Origin: Laedolimicola sp934402125
Lineage (GTDB): Bacteria; Bacillota; Clostridia; Lachnospirales; Lachnospiraceae
Direction: 5' to 3'
Length of the DNA: 64,000 nucleotides
NCBI RefSeq assembly: GCF_052065835.1
Contig: NZ_JBQHTG010000001.1
Span: 744,001-808,000, forward strand
The number at the start of each line of letters is the position of its first letter. The first letter of the stretch is position 1. Positions 8,156 through 15,663 of the stretch are shown here, one piece after another. The position numbers and the translations under genes are program-made. The notes under the pieces are model-generated. The model was not told the origin of the DNA. It did not search any database and saw nothing but the letters and a program-made list of their open reading frames with translations.

Positions 8156-8992
8156 TTACATTTTTCTGCGGATACTCTTTTCCGTTATCTCTATTTTGCC
8201 CTCTTTTAAGAGTCTTCCCACCGCTCTTTTAAACGCATTTTTGCTTAAATGCAGTTCCCGCTCGATCACTTCCGGTGACGCTTTGTCTGTAAAGGGCAAG
8301 ACTCCGTCAAATTCATCGATCACCTTCAGCACATTTTCCGCGTCCGCATCCATCTGCAGATAGGCTTTTTCCCGGAGACTTAAGTTCAGCTTGCCGTCCT
8401 CATGGACGCCGGTCACCCGGGCTTCTACGATATCGCCGATTTTCGCGTCCCCATGGAAATCCTTCCGGGGCACCAGACCGGAATAACGGTTATCTACCGC
8501 TACGAACGCGCCGAACTCCTCGCTGATCTCGTAGACGGTTCCTGTGACCCGATCGTCCTTCTTATAAGGAGACGAAAGCTCCAGATATTCGTATACATTC
8601 ATGGTCGCGCAGAGCCGGCTGCTCTTGTCGATATAGAGGGCCACCAGAACTTCCTGCCCCTCATGTACCCGTCGGGTCTGCTCCCGGAAGGGCAGCAGCA
8701 GATCCTTTTCCAGTCCCCAGTCCAGAAAGGCGCCGATTTTCCCTACCTGGGCCACCTTCAAGACCGCCAGTCCGCCCAGCTCCAGTTTTGGCTCATGGGT
8801 GGTGGAGATCAGACGATCCTTGGAATCCTTGTATACAAAAACAGTCAGCCGGGAACCGATTTCCGTCCCCTCCGGCACCTGCTTCTTCGGCAGCAGTACG
8901 CGCTCCTCCGCGCCCTCCTGCTCTCCGAGATAGACGCCAAACTCTACTCTTTTTATTACGGTTAATTCCTGTTTCTTTCCTAATTCAATCAT
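8156..8992 (-). CDS. cvfB: CvfB-family S1 RNA-binding protein
   Basis: Cytoplasmic RNA-binding protein with S1-like OB folds and a C-terminal winged helix. From the chosen ATG it has 278 residues, close to the family length. Repeated S1-type segments are readable: KVAQVGKIGAFLDWGLEKDLLLP, GTVYEISEEFGAFVAVDN and KIGDIVEARVTGVHEDGKLNLSLREK. The C-terminus, LHLSKNAFKRAVGRLLKEGKIE, is the winged helix. The start at 8992 follows AGGAGG at a rather long 12-base spacing; an upstream GTG at 9025 has no ribosome site. CvfB influences virulence gene expression in staphylococci; its role here is unknown. Confidence 0.92.
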   Translation of the reverse strand: MIELGKKQELTVIKRVEFGVYLGEQEGAEERVLLPKKQVPEGTEIGSRLTVFVYKDSKDRLISTTHEPKLELGGLAVLKVAQVGKIGAFLDWGLEKDLLLPFREQTRRVHEGQEVLVALYIDKSSRLCATMNVYEYLELSSPYKKDDRVTGTVYEISEEFGAFVAVDNRYSGLVPRKDFHGDAKIGDIVEARVTGVHEDGKLNLSLREKAYLQMDADAENVLKVIDEFDGVLPFTDKASPEVIERELHLSKNAFKRAVGRLLKEGKIEITEKSIRRKM

Positions 8993-9035
8993 GTGTGTTT
9001 CCGTCCTCCTGTTCTCTTCGTTCACAGGAGACCGC

Positions 9036-9140
9036 TCCGTAATGCACAGAGATTATGCTATACGCATAATCTCGCGCTGGCATAACTCGGGATTTTGGCA
9101 TATACATGCCAAAACACCTCGCGGAACAGTGTCCTGTTGA
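9036..9140. repeat. Cluster of three small hairpins, REP-like intergenic element
   Basis: GAGATTATGC-TATAC-GCATAATCTC occupies 9049-9073, TTTTGGCAT-ATAC-ATGCCAAAA occupies 9093-9114 and AACAG-TGTC-CTGTT occupies 9125-9138. The first two share an ATAC loop. CGCG tetranucleotides flank the second. There is no T-run, so a terminator is unlikely. It looks like a dispersed palindromic unit lying between two minus-strand genes. Confidence 0.55.
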
Positions 9141-9158
9141 AGTTTACTTAAGTAATAT

Positions 9159-9860
9159 TTACGATAGTTCTACGACCGCGTAGGGCCGGCCCAGCTCGTC
9201 GCAGAGCCCCACCGTATAGCGGCCGTCCTCCAGGGCCGTCACCGGGTAAATCATATCCCCCAGCACCGCTGATTTCTTATATTCCGCCCGCAGCTGATGG
9301 ATCGGGAAATCCTCGGGAATATATTCCCGGGCCATCTGGATATACTGACCGTTGTTCACATGATGGTTGGTGTCCAGATGGTGCTTCTGCACGGGAAACG
9401 GCTCTCCGGTCTCTCCCTCCTTCGGCATGGGAACCTTCCGGGAAGCGTACTTCATATCCAGCTTCTCCTCCAGCACGTATGCCTTCTCGATATCCTCCGG
9501 CACCCGGACCGGCAGTCCCGTATCTGTGTCCAGGAAGCTCCAGAGACTGTTTCCGTAGGCAAGCCGCTTTCCCTCCTTGTCCTGCATGACAAAATTGCGA
9601 TAGCCCATAAAATTTTTGAAATGATAGGGCCAGGTGCCTGTCTCGATCTCCTCGCAGAGATCCGGATAACGCTCAATGACGATCTGCCAGGAAGAAAGTA
9701 CCCAGACCCGGTGCAGCTTCTCCAGACGCTCCACTCCATTGTTCAGCTCCTCCGACTGAAAGGTGCTGCAGTCCTGGAAATAATTAATGATACTGTTCAG
9801 CGACAGCTTTTTATCCTCGCCCACCTCGCTGTAGCGGACCCGGCTTTTAAATGAATACAT
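9159..9860 (-). CDS. Acyl-ACP thioesterase family protein
   Basis: Predicted to hydrolyse acyl-ACP to free fatty acid, acting in the cytoplasm. At 233 residues it has the tandem hot-dog size of bacterial FatA/FatB-like enzymes. The first half has YSEVGEDKKLSLNSIINYFQD and VWVLSSWQI. The second half carries HLDTNHHVNNGQYIQMA, where the Asn-x-His-x-x-x-Asn pattern is the usual catalytic region, then LRAEYKKSAVLGD. An AGAAGGAG site precedes the ATG. It is probably monocistronic. Substrate chain length cannot be told from sequence. Confidence 0.9.
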   Translation of the reverse strand: MYSFKSRVRYSEVGEDKKLSLNSIINYFQDCSTFQSEELNNGVERLEKLHRVWVLSSWQIVIERYPDLCEEIETGTWPYHFKNFMGYRNFVMQDKEGKRLAYGNSLWSFLDTDTGLPVRVPEDIEKAYVLEEKLDMKYASRKVPMPKEGETGEPFPVQKHHLDTNHHVNNGQYIQMAREYIPEDFPIHQLRAEYKKSAVLGDMIYPVTALEDGRYTVGLCDELGRPYAVVELS

Positions 9861-9966
9861 ATATTACGCTCCTTCTTATCCGTCTGCGTTTCGTATTTAT
9901 TATAGCGAAACACCCGCGAAAACACAAGCGCTTCCTCTGTCCCTATACCCCTACCCCTATGGCTTA

Positions 9967-9994
9967 TTGACAAAAATTATCAGTAAGATATACT
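9967..9994 (+). promoter_or_regulatory. Sigma-A promoter of the cbiMNQO operon
   Basis: Consensus TTGACA at 9967-9972 and TATACT at 9989-9994, spacing 16 bp. About 50 bases of leader remain before the cbiM start, too short for a cobalamin riboswitch. Confidence 0.75.
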
Positions 9995-10047
9995 GGAACA
10001 ACAGCGTTTCAAAGACATTATTTTATGCTAAAGGAGAACTTTGTGTT

Positions 10048-10794
10048 ATGAAGAAAAGTACCAAACGCTACATTGCCGCTTCCGCAGCCTTCATTCTGGC
10101 CTTCGGAATCGCGCCCAGCGCAAATGCCATGCACATCATGGAGGGCTACCTTCCCGCAGGCTTCTGTGTAGCCTGGGGCGTTGTCTGTCTGCCGTTCCTT
10201 CTGGCAGGCTTCCGTTCCATCCAGAAGACCTTAAAGGCTGACCGGAAGGCTCTTCCACTGCTTGCCATGGCAGGCGCCTTTGTATTTGTCATCTCATCTC
10301 TGAAGATTCCGTCCGTAACCGGAAGCTGCTCCCATATGACCGGAACCGGTCTGGGCGCTCTGCTCTTCGGACCCTCTGCTGTCAGCATCTTAGGTATTAT
10401 CGTACTGTTATTCCAGGCGATTCTGCTGGCTCACGGCGGACTGACCACTCTGGGCGCCAACACCTTTTCCATGGCTGTTGCCGGCCCCTTCGTGTCCTTC
10501 GGTATCTATAAGCTCTGTCAGAAGATAAAGCTGAACAAGAATGTAAGCGTATTCCTGGCTGCAGCCCTGGGTGACCTGTTTACCTACTGTGTAACCGCTT
10601 TCCAGCTGGCGATTGCCCATCACGCAGATACTACCATTGGTACCGCCTGCCTGAAATTCCTTGCGGTCTTCGCTCCTACCCAGATTCCGCTGGCAGTCAT
10701 CGAGGGAATCCTGACCGTTCTCATCATTTCCGCCCTGGAATCCTATGCAAAGCCGGAGCTTCGCGCCATCGGATTTTTAAAGGAGGACAAGTAA
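10048..10794 (+). CDS. cbiM: Cobalt ECF transporter membrane component CbiM
   Basis: Substrate-specific membrane subunit of the cobalt importer. The 248-residue protein starts MKKSTKRYIAASAAFILAFG, a cleavable-signal-like stretch ending near SANA-MHIMEGYLP. Cleavage would expose MHIMEG, the N-terminal metal-binding sequence in which His2 is essential in studied homologues. Seven or so hydrophobic segments follow. The start was chosen for AAGGAG about 11 bases upstream; the frame extends further but overlaps the promoter. First gene of cbiMNQO; cbiN starts directly after its stop. Nickel specificity is possible but cobalt is more usual with this gene order. Confidence 0.95.
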   Translation: MKKSTKRYIAASAAFILAFGIAPSANAMHIMEGYLPAGFCVAWGVVCLPFLLAGFRSIQKTLKADRKALPLLAMAGAFVFVISSLKIPSVTGSCSHMTGTGLGALLFGPSAVSILGIIVLLFQAILLAHGGLTTLGANTFSMAVAGPFVSFGIYKLCQKIKLNKNVSVFLAAALGDLFTYCVTAFQLAIAHHADTTIGTACLKFLAVFAPTQIPLAVIEGILTVLIISALESYAKPELRAIGFLKEDK

Positions 10795-11094
10795 ATGAAA
10801 AAGAGTACCGTAATCGCACTGATCCTTGCAGTCATCCTGATTGCCTTTATTCCGCTGTTCGCGCTGAAGGACGCCGAGTTCGGCGGCTCCGACGACGCCG
10901 GAAGCACGGTTGTTGAGGAAGTGGATTCCTCCTATGAGCCCTGGACTGAGCCCATTCTGGAGCGTCTCATCGGCGGCGAGCTGCCCGGAGAAGTAGAAAG
11001 CATGCTGTTCTGTGTCCAGACCGGTATCGGCGTAGGCATTCTGGCCTTCTGCATGGGCCGTTTTGTAGAACGTAAGAAATGGGAAAATAAATGA
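10795..11094 (+). CDS. cbiN: Cobalt transporter accessory protein CbiN
   Basis: Small membrane protein that helps CbiM capture metal. Its 99 residues have an N-terminal transmembrane helix (VIALILAVILIAFIPLFAL), an external acidic loop containing DAEFGGSDD and YEPWTEPILE, and a second helix (CVQTGIGVGILAFCMG). This is the classic CbiN two-helix layout, with FGGSDD as its signature. The ATG directly follows the cbiM stop and its own stop overlaps the cbiQ start as ATGA (11091-11094), implying translational coupling. Confidence 0.94.
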   Translation: MKKSTVIALILAVILIAFIPLFALKDAEFGGSDDAGSTVVEEVDSSYEPWTEPILERLIGGELPGEVESMLFCVQTGIGVGILAFCMGRFVERKKWENK

Positions 11095-11867
11095 TCGTCA
11101 TTGATAAGCTTTGCTATAATTCCCGGCTGCGCTACGTAAATGCCGGAGAAAAATTTATCTTTGCAGTGCTCACGCTTCTGGCGTGCGTCATCAGCCGCTC
11201 CATTGCCGTGGCCTGCATTGTGCTGGCTGTTACAGGGATTCTCACCGTAAAAAAGGGTGGAATCCCTTTTTCCCGTTATCTCCACTTCATGACCGTACCG
11301 TTGGTTTTCCTGTTTTTCAGCACTCTGGCCATTGTCCTGAATTTTTCCCGGACGCCCCTTGATCTTTTTGCCTGGAAAATCGGCTCTGTCTGGCTGACCG
11401 GAAGCAGGGCTTCCCTCCACTATGCCATACAGCTTATCCTGACTGCCCTGGCCAGCGTATCCTGCCTGTATTTTCTTTCTTTCAATACGCCCATGCCGGA
11501 TATCTTAAATGTACTGCGGGTTATGCGCTGTCCGCGCATTATCCTTGAGCTGATGCTTCTGATTTACCGTTATATCTTTGTATTGTTGGAGATTGCGTCC
11601 AACCTGCGCACCTCCCAGAATTCCCGCCTGGGCAATAAGGATTACCGGACCTCCCTGAAATCCTTCGGCGCCCTGGCCTCGGCTCTCTTTATCCGTGCAA
11701 TCAAGAAATCCAACGCCCTCTACGACGCCATGGAATCCCGCTGCTACGACGGCACGATCCGGGTGCTCAATGAGACCTATCCGCCCGCAGGAAAGGAAAT
11801 TACAGCCATTGTGCTTTTCGAGCTGGCCCTTTACGCTTTTTTGCTGGCAGAAAAATTCTGCTTCTAA
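11091..11867 (+). CDS. cbiQ: ECF transporter transmembrane (T) component CbiQ
   Basis: Membrane scaffold linking CbiM to the ATPase. Of its 258 residues the first 130 are strongly hydrophobic. The cytoplasmic coupling region includes RNKDYRTSLKSFGALASALFIRAIKKS and the AMESRCYDG motif, corresponding to the two Ala-Arg-Gly-like coupling motifs that dock into the ATPase. The start overlaps the cbiN stop. The C-terminus ends in another hydrophobic helix. Operon order cbiM-N-Q-O supports the call. Confidence 0.94.
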   Translation: MIVIDKLCYNSRLRYVNAGEKFIFAVLTLLACVISRSIAVACIVLAVTGILTVKKGGIPFSRYLHFMTVPLVFLFFSTLAIVLNFSRTPLDLFAWKIGSVWLTGSRASLHYAIQLILTALASVSCLYFLSFNTPMPDILNVLRVMRCPRIILELMLLIYRYIFVLLEIASNLRTSQNSRLGNKDYRTSLKSFGALASALFIRAIKKSNALYDAMESRCYDGTIRVLNETYPPAGKEITAIVLFELALYAFLLAEKFCF

Positions 11868-11899
11868 GCCTTCCATATTAGGAAAGGAATTTCGATACC

Positions 11900-12739
11900 A
11901 TGAACGATATTATTTTGAAAGCGGAGAATCTGTACTTCTCCTATGATGATGAAAAAACACATTCCCTGAACGGTCTTTCCCTGGAAATCGGCCGCGGGAA
12001 AAAGATTGCCTTTATGGGAGCCAACGGCTCTGGAAAGTCCACCTTTTTTCTCTGCTGCAACGGCATTCACCGTCCCTCTAAGGGAATGCTTTATCTGAAC
12101 GGCGAACCCTATGACTATTCCCGGCAGGGGCTTTTAAAGCTCCGCCAGAAGGTAGGCATCGTCTTCCAGGATCCGGACAACCAGCTCTTCTCCGCCAGCG
12201 TTTATCAGGAAATTTCCTTTGGTATTCTGAACCTGGGCGTTTCCGAAGAACAGGCAAAGGACGAGGTAGAGCGTGTCATCGATTACCTGGAAATCACGCC
12301 CTTCCGCCACAAGCCGACCCACGCCTTAAGCGGCGGCCAGAAGAAGCAGGTATCCATCGCCGATATCCTGGTTATGCACCCGGATATCATCATTCTGGAC
12401 GAGCCTGCAGCGGCCCTGGATCCCAAGCATACCGCCATGGTGAACCACATCGTAGACGAGCTGACCGCCCAGGGTATCACGGTACTGATGTCAACCCACG
12501 ACGTCAACTATGCCTTCGCCTGGGCCGATGAAATCTTTTTATTCAAGGATGGAAGGGTTCTGAAATCCGGGACGCCGGAGGAGGTCTTTACCGACACCTC
12601 TGCCCTTAAGGAGACCAACCTCACCCAGCCTGCCGTGCTGGAGCTGTTCGACAGTCTCTGCGCAAAAGGAATTTTAAAGAAAGAATGGAAAATCCCCAGG
12701 AACTTAAAGGAACTGGAAGCCTATATCAGCGCACTGTAA
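11900..12739 (+). CDS. cbiO: ECF/cobalt transporter ATP-binding protein CbiO
   Basis: ATPase that powers cobalt import. Its 279 residues show Walker A GANGSGKST near 37-45, the Q-loop VFQDPDNQLFS, the signature LSGGQKKQVSIA, Walker B IIILDEPAAALDP and the H-loop STHDVNYAF. An extension of about 50 residues beyond the ABC core is typical of EcfA/CbiO. Only one ATPase gene is present, so the transporter probably uses a homodimer. The stop codon is embedded in a perfect 10-bp hairpin with a TAAA loop (12727-12750). This is the last backbone gene before the island. Confidence 0.95.
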   Translation: MNDIILKAENLYFSYDDEKTHSLNGLSLEIGRGKKIAFMGANGSGKSTFFLCCNGIHRPSKGMLYLNGEPYDYSRQGLLKLRQKVGIVFQDPDNQLFSASVYQEISFGILNLGVSEEQAKDEVERVIDYLEITPFRHKPTHALSGGQKKQVSIADILVMHPDIIILDEPAAALDPKHTAMVNHIVDELTAQGITVLMSTHDVNYAFAWADEIFLFKDGRVLKSGTPEEVFTDTSALKETNLTQPAVLELFDSLCAKGILKKEWKIPRNLKELEAYISAL

Positions 12740-12750
12740 ACAGTGCGCTG
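12727..12750 (+). repeat. Perfect 10-bp hairpin spanning the cbiO stop codon
   Basis: CAGCGCACTG at 12727-12736, loop TAAA, CAGTGCGCTG at 12741-12750. The loop holds the TAA stop. It may protect the 3' end of the operon mRNA or act with the terminator that follows. Confidence 0.6.
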
Positions 12751-12771
12751 TCATTTGGCTATATACAACAA

Positions 12772-12799
12772 AAAAGGAACCTCACAAGAGATTCCTTTT
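12772..12799. terminator. Bidirectional terminator; probably the ancestral tRNA-Gln terminator as well
   Basis: AAAAGGAA-C-CTC pairs with GAG-A-TTCCTTTT around an ACAA loop. T-rich flanks on both strands allow it to end cbiO on the plus strand. On the minus strand it sits just 3' of the orphan tRNA-Gln fragment, where the native tRNA terminator would have been before island insertion. Confidence 0.7.
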
Positions 12800-12801
12800 A
12801 C

Positions 12802-12850
12802 CAGGGCTACAAGGATTCGAACCTTGAAATGACGGAGTCAGAGTCCGTTG
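12802..12850. repeat. Left attachment site (attL): 49-bp duplicate of the tRNA-Gln 3' part
   Basis: Identical base for base to 47159-47207, which is the discriminator base through to the anticodon stem of the intact tRNA-Gln gene. The flanking bases differ on both sides (c/g before, t/c after), so the identity ends sharply. The 5' part of a tRNA is absent here, so this is a displaced 3' end, the expected result of site-specific integration into a tRNA gene. Confidence 0.93.
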
Positions 12851-12905
12851 TTCGAGGACCTATCAGCCGTGGATTTTCAATGGTTCGTTTTTTCGGGATA
12901 GGGAA

Positions 12906-12927
12906 ATTGACCTATGGATTGACCTAT
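12906..12927. promoter_or_regulatory. Probable integrase/excisionase arm sites, left end
   Basis: Two direct copies of ATTGACCTAT at 12906-12915 and 12918-12927, phased by 12 bp. The same pair, same spacing and orientation, occurs at 46970-46991 near the other end and is not needed by any gene. A partial copy, GACCTAT, lies at 12857-12863. Confidence 0.65.
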
Positions 12928-12950
12928 CGAGGTAAAATAACTTTCAGCAG

Positions 12951-13358
12951 TTATTTTTTCAACACTTCTTTATGCATTAAAAACATTTTTACCGCCTTGT
13001 TAATATAGGCGGCTGATTCGATCTGCTGGTGCGCTTCCTCAGCAGATGCTATATAAAAATCATCATAATCGCTTGCTTCCCTCTTTTTCTGCAGCTTAGC
13101 AAGCTTCCGTCCACATTCTTTTTCAAATATTTCCGTTGCCACATAATGCTGATTAAAATATGCCACCACATCTTTATGACGCTTAAAATCCACATCCGAA
13201 ATTGCCAAAACCGCTTTCACCGCATAGAATGCGGAGTAATAGGCTCTGTTAATAGCGTCTTTATAAAACTTCATATTTTCACACAACTGCGCACTCTGTA
13301 GTGTTTCCTCTGCCTGTGAAAATCTGTAAACACTTAAATCTCTTTGCTTATCTGTCAT
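12951..13358 (-). CDS. HEPN domain protein, toxin of a HEPN-MNT module
   Basis: 135-residue helical protein with the HEPN pattern: YRFSQAEETLQSAQLCENMKFYKDAINRAYYSAFYAVKAVL, where a Tyr-Tyr-Ser-x-Phe-Tyr helix is typical. Further on, FKRHKDVVAYFNQHYV and KKREASDYDDFY hold the Arg and Tyr residues of the C-terminal helices. Family members are RNases held in check by a partner nucleotidyltransferase. The catalytic R-x4-6-H is most likely RHKDVVAYFNQH or nearby and is not clear-cut. Its start overlaps the stop of the MNT gene by 4 bases (13355-13358), a tight two-gene operon. Confidence 0.87.
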   Translation of the reverse strand: MTDKQRDLSVYRFSQAEETLQSAQLCENMKFYKDAINRAYYSAFYAVKAVLAISDVDFKRHKDVVAYFNQHYVATEIFEKECGRKLAKLQKKREASDYDDFYIASAEEAHQQIESAAYINKAVKMFLMHKEVLKK

Positions 13359-13687
13359 GCCACCCGTACTCCCTCTCTTTTAATATTCCGGTAAAACGGC
13401 AAGGTATCAGACCAATAATCGAATATTTCCTGATTTTTAATGATCGGAGAAAGGCATTTACCATATTCCAATTCCAAATCAAATGCATAATCTATAACCT
13501 GATCTTCGTACTTCTTAATCTCCGTTTCAGAAAGATTGACCAATATCAGAATATCAATATCAGAATTCTCATTATAATCGCCTCTTGCATAAGAGCCAAA
13601 TACAATCATGCTATTTACGCTGCTTCCCAAACAGCTCTTTACATCTGTTACAAATTGCTCAATAACATTCTTTGTTTCATCTGACAA
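13355..13687 (-). CDS. MNT-family nucleotidyltransferase, antitoxin of the HEPN-MNT pair
   Basis: Minimal nucleotidyltransferase that is expected to AMPylate and neutralise the adjacent HEPN toxin. The core motif GSYARGDYNENSDIDILIL carries the Gly-Ser and the two catalytic aspartates. The C-terminus, LPFYRNIKREGVRVA, is shared with the other MNT proteins of this island. The start was set at a TTG (13685-13687) because AAAGGAGG lies 8 bases upstream; an ATG nine codons earlier has no ribosome site. That gives 110 residues. Its stop overlaps the HEPN start. Confidence 0.88.
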   Translation of the reverse strand: MSDETKNVIEQFVTDVKSCLGSSVNSMIVFGSYARGDYNENSDIDILILVNLSETEIKKYEDQVIDYAFDLELEYGKCLSPIIKNQEIFDYWSDTLPFYRNIKREGVRVA

Positions 13688-13729
13688 AACAGCTTCCTCC
13701 TTTCCCTTTATCATCCAATTAGCTTATTA

Positions 13730-14113
13730 CTAAATTTGAAAATCAAGTCTATCCGCCCTAAAATAAGGCACTGCATATATCTTTCCTTCTGCTTCAATGT
13801 TTTTAAAATAAGGATACCATTCTTTTTTCTCTTCAAATTCCCCATATGGAATACAGATAAAATTTACCACCGCAAAATACTCCATTGCAAATTCTGTTGC
13901 AATAGCTGCAAGTCCATCATTATATTTCTGTGACTCTATTCGATTACTCTTTGTAAGAAGGGCTATATCCACATCGGAATCCTCTGTATAATCGCCTCTG
14001 GCACAGGAACCATACAGTATTACTTCCACGAGATCGTCTTTCATAAGCTCTTTTACCGCTTCTGTGGTTTCCCACATAATATTATCAATTATTTCAGCAG
14101 TTAATTTTCGCAT
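13730..14113 (-). CDS. Second MNT-type nucleotidyltransferase domain protein
   Basis: 127 residues with the motif YGSCARGDYTEDSDVDIALL around residue 33-53. The Gly-Ser and Asp-x-Asp residues are intact, so it could be catalytically active. The sequence is clearly different from the first MNT, which argues against recent duplication. It has no HEPN gene next to it. Instead it overlaps by 20 bases a small upstream gene (14094-14306) whose C-terminus looks antitoxin-like. No strong ribosome site is visible, consistent with translational coupling to that gene. Confidence 0.8.
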   Translation of the reverse strand: MRKLTAEIIDNIMWETTEAVKELMKDDLVEVILYGSCARGDYTEDSDVDIALLTKSNRIESQKYNDGLAAIATEFAMEYFAVVNFICIPYGEFEEKKEWYPYFKNIEAEGKIYAVPYFRADRLDFQI

Positions 14114-14306
14114 CTTCCTTTTCTTTTTTCATCCTTCCCCGTATATACTCCATCACCTCAGCATGAGAATATACTCTCTCTTGTTCCAAATCATCTATTC
14201 CTTTATCCAAATTTAAAAGCAGAACTTTTTCTTGTTCTTTATATCTCTCTTTTTCTGCTGATTCCACCAATACCGCCTCTTCCAATGAGCCTAAAATTAA
14301 ATTCAA
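14094..14306 (-). CDS. Small charged protein, possible antitoxin-like partner
   Basis: Up to 70 residues, rich in Glu and Lys, with the C-terminal segment DDLEQERVYSHAEVMEYIRG, which resembles the toxin-binding tails of RelB/ParD-type antitoxins. The annotated start is a TTG without a ribosome site; a GTG at 14267, preceded by AAGAGG, is an alternative that would give 57 residues. The gene overlaps the following MNT gene. I do not recognise a family with certainty. It may be the remaining part of a once longer antitoxin. Confidence 0.45.
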   Translation of the reverse strand: MNLILGSLEEAVLVESAEKERYKEQEKVLLLNLDKGIDDLEQERVYSHAEVMEYIRGRMKKEKEDAKINC

Positions 14307-14374
14307 TAATAGTATATCATCTTTTTATCCTTTACGCACTTATTTCTGAAAATTGGGGCATAAAGTTTTCCCTT

Positions 14375-14716
14375 TTATGTCGCATGGAATAACTTTACTC
14401 CCTCTTTCATTACATTCGCATAAAATGGATATGTATCCATCCACTTTTCAAAATGAACTTTACTTTTTGCTATAGGCTTAATATCTATATCGTATTTCAA
14501 ATTAAAATCGTAGGTTACACTGGACAGTTCATGCCGAAACTGCTTAATCTCCATGTCATCCAAATCAAGCAGAATCATAATATCTACATCTGAATCTGTG
14601 GTGTAATCACCTCTGGCATAGGAGCCATATAAGATAACTGACTTCAAAAGATTTCCGTATATTTTTTCAATCTCTTTTGTGTACTGCTTTAACAGTATCT
14701 CCATTTCTGCAGACAT
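14375..14716 (-). CDS. Third MNT-type nucleotidyltransferase domain protein
   Basis: 113 residues with YGSYARGDYTTDSDVDIMILL at about 29-49 and the C-terminus YPFYANVMKEGVKLFHAT. It is more similar to the HEPN-paired MNT than to the middle one. AAGGA lies 11 bases upstream of the ATG. There is no HEPN gene adjacent. The 120 bases upstream hold what looks like a frame-broken gene tail, so a partner may have been lost. It may act in trans on the island's HEPN protein. Confidence 0.8.
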   Translation of the reverse strand: MSAEMEILLKQYTKEIEKIYGNLLKSVILYGSYARGDYTTDSDVDIMILLDLDDMEIKQFRHELSSVTYDFNLKYDIDIKPIAKSKVHFEKWMDTYPFYANVMKEGVKLFHAT

Positions 14717-14836
14717 ACTATCACTTATCCTTCTGCTTCAATTTTGTGGAAATAAGCATCCAATACTTTTTTCCACACATTCTTCATATGAACTGGAATC
14801 AATCAGTATTTCCCTATATGAAGTTCACATTTTTCT

Positions 14837-15613
14837 TTAAATCAACTCTGAAAATAAACGAGTCATTAAAATTTGAGCATGGTATCCTCCGTTACTCCCT
14901 ACGCCTTTAACTAATATGTAATCTTTTTTTAATATATCAAACAAATTTGTCATCTCAAAACATGAGTGTTTTTCAAAGTTCATAAGATTATATATGAATT
15001 TGTTATCGGATAACTCATATACAACTCCCTCTTCAAACTCTATTTTTCCAGTCTCAATATCCTTCATTCCCATGAGGTCACTACTAAAATCCCTTTTGAC
15101 AAAATATATTCTCCACCTTCCAGAATATTCTGTCGCCGATTCATTCTTAAGAAAATCAAGGAAATCAAAATTTTCATTCTTTGCTTCTGGAATCGAAATA
15201 AACTTACCAAAGATTGATTTTATTATATAAAGTTTTGTATTTTTACTAAAACCTCTTATAGCTTTTGCTTCACCATCAAGTGAAAAAAACTTTAAATATG
15301 CCTCATCGTATTTCCCTAAAAAAGTATTGCACTTTCTACAAAGTGTCCTTGCAGTGCGACCACATGGGTATAATGATTCTGCTAATTCGTTGTCAAATAT
15401 TTCGCCCGAAATCCGTTCAATACTTTCACCATTAGAAAGTTTATTTATTATTCTTTCTCGCATTTCTTCAGATTGTAAAGAGTCAAGCATTTTGGTAATA
15501 TTAAGTGCAACAATATCTTCATTACCAACACTCCGAGCAGGATAGTGTTCTTCACTCATTTCTTTGTCATTAAAAAATTCTCCACACAATTTACACTTCA
15601 ATTTTTTTTCCAT
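14837..15613 (-). CDS. HNH-type zinc endonuclease-like protein beside an ABC-type ATPase
   Basis: 258 residues. The N-terminus has a zinc knuckle CKLCGEFF at 7-10, then MSEEHYPARSVGN holding an Glu-Glu-His that fits the first part of an HNH/beta-beta-alpha-metal nuclease. LCRKCNTFLGKYDEAYLKF near residue 95 supplies the second Cys pair and the HNH-like Asn. The remaining 160 residues are of unknown fold. The ATG at 15613 was preferred to a TTG at 15658 that lacks a ribosome site. The upstream ATPase gene ends 51 bases away. The two-gene layout, ATPase plus HNH, is that of Septu defence (PtuA/PtuB); homology to PtuB itself is not established. Confidence 0.65.
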   Translation of the reverse strand: MEKKLKCKLCGEFFNDKEMSEEHYPARSVGNEDIVALNITKMLDSLQSEEMRERIINKLSNGESIERISGEIFDNELAESLYPCGRTARTLCRKCNTFLGKYDEAYLKFFSLDGEAKAIRGFSKNTKLYIIKSIFGKFISIPEAKNENFDFLDFLKNESATEYSGRWRIYFVKRDFSSDLMGMKDIETGKIEFEEGVVYELSDNKFIYNLMNFEKHSCFEMTNLFDILKKDYILVKGVGSNGGYHAQILMTRLFSELI

Positions 15614-15663
15614 AGAATGTTTATTTCCTTTTATGAACGCTGATTTACGTAATAACAAATCCG

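Noticed and set aside
9861..10047. Cobalamin or cobalt riboswitch before cbiM
   Set aside because: Only about 50 bases follow the promoter and no B12-box or NiCo-type four-stem core is visible.
12802..12850. A second tRNA-Gln gene
   Set aside because: Only the 3' two-thirds is present; no acceptor 5' arm or D arm. It is the attachment-site duplicate.
14717..14836. Possible coding remnant (EILIDSSSYEECVEK in one frame, VLDAYFHKIEAEG in another)
   Set aside because: It looks like a frame-broken gene tail but is too short to name; not listed as a feature.
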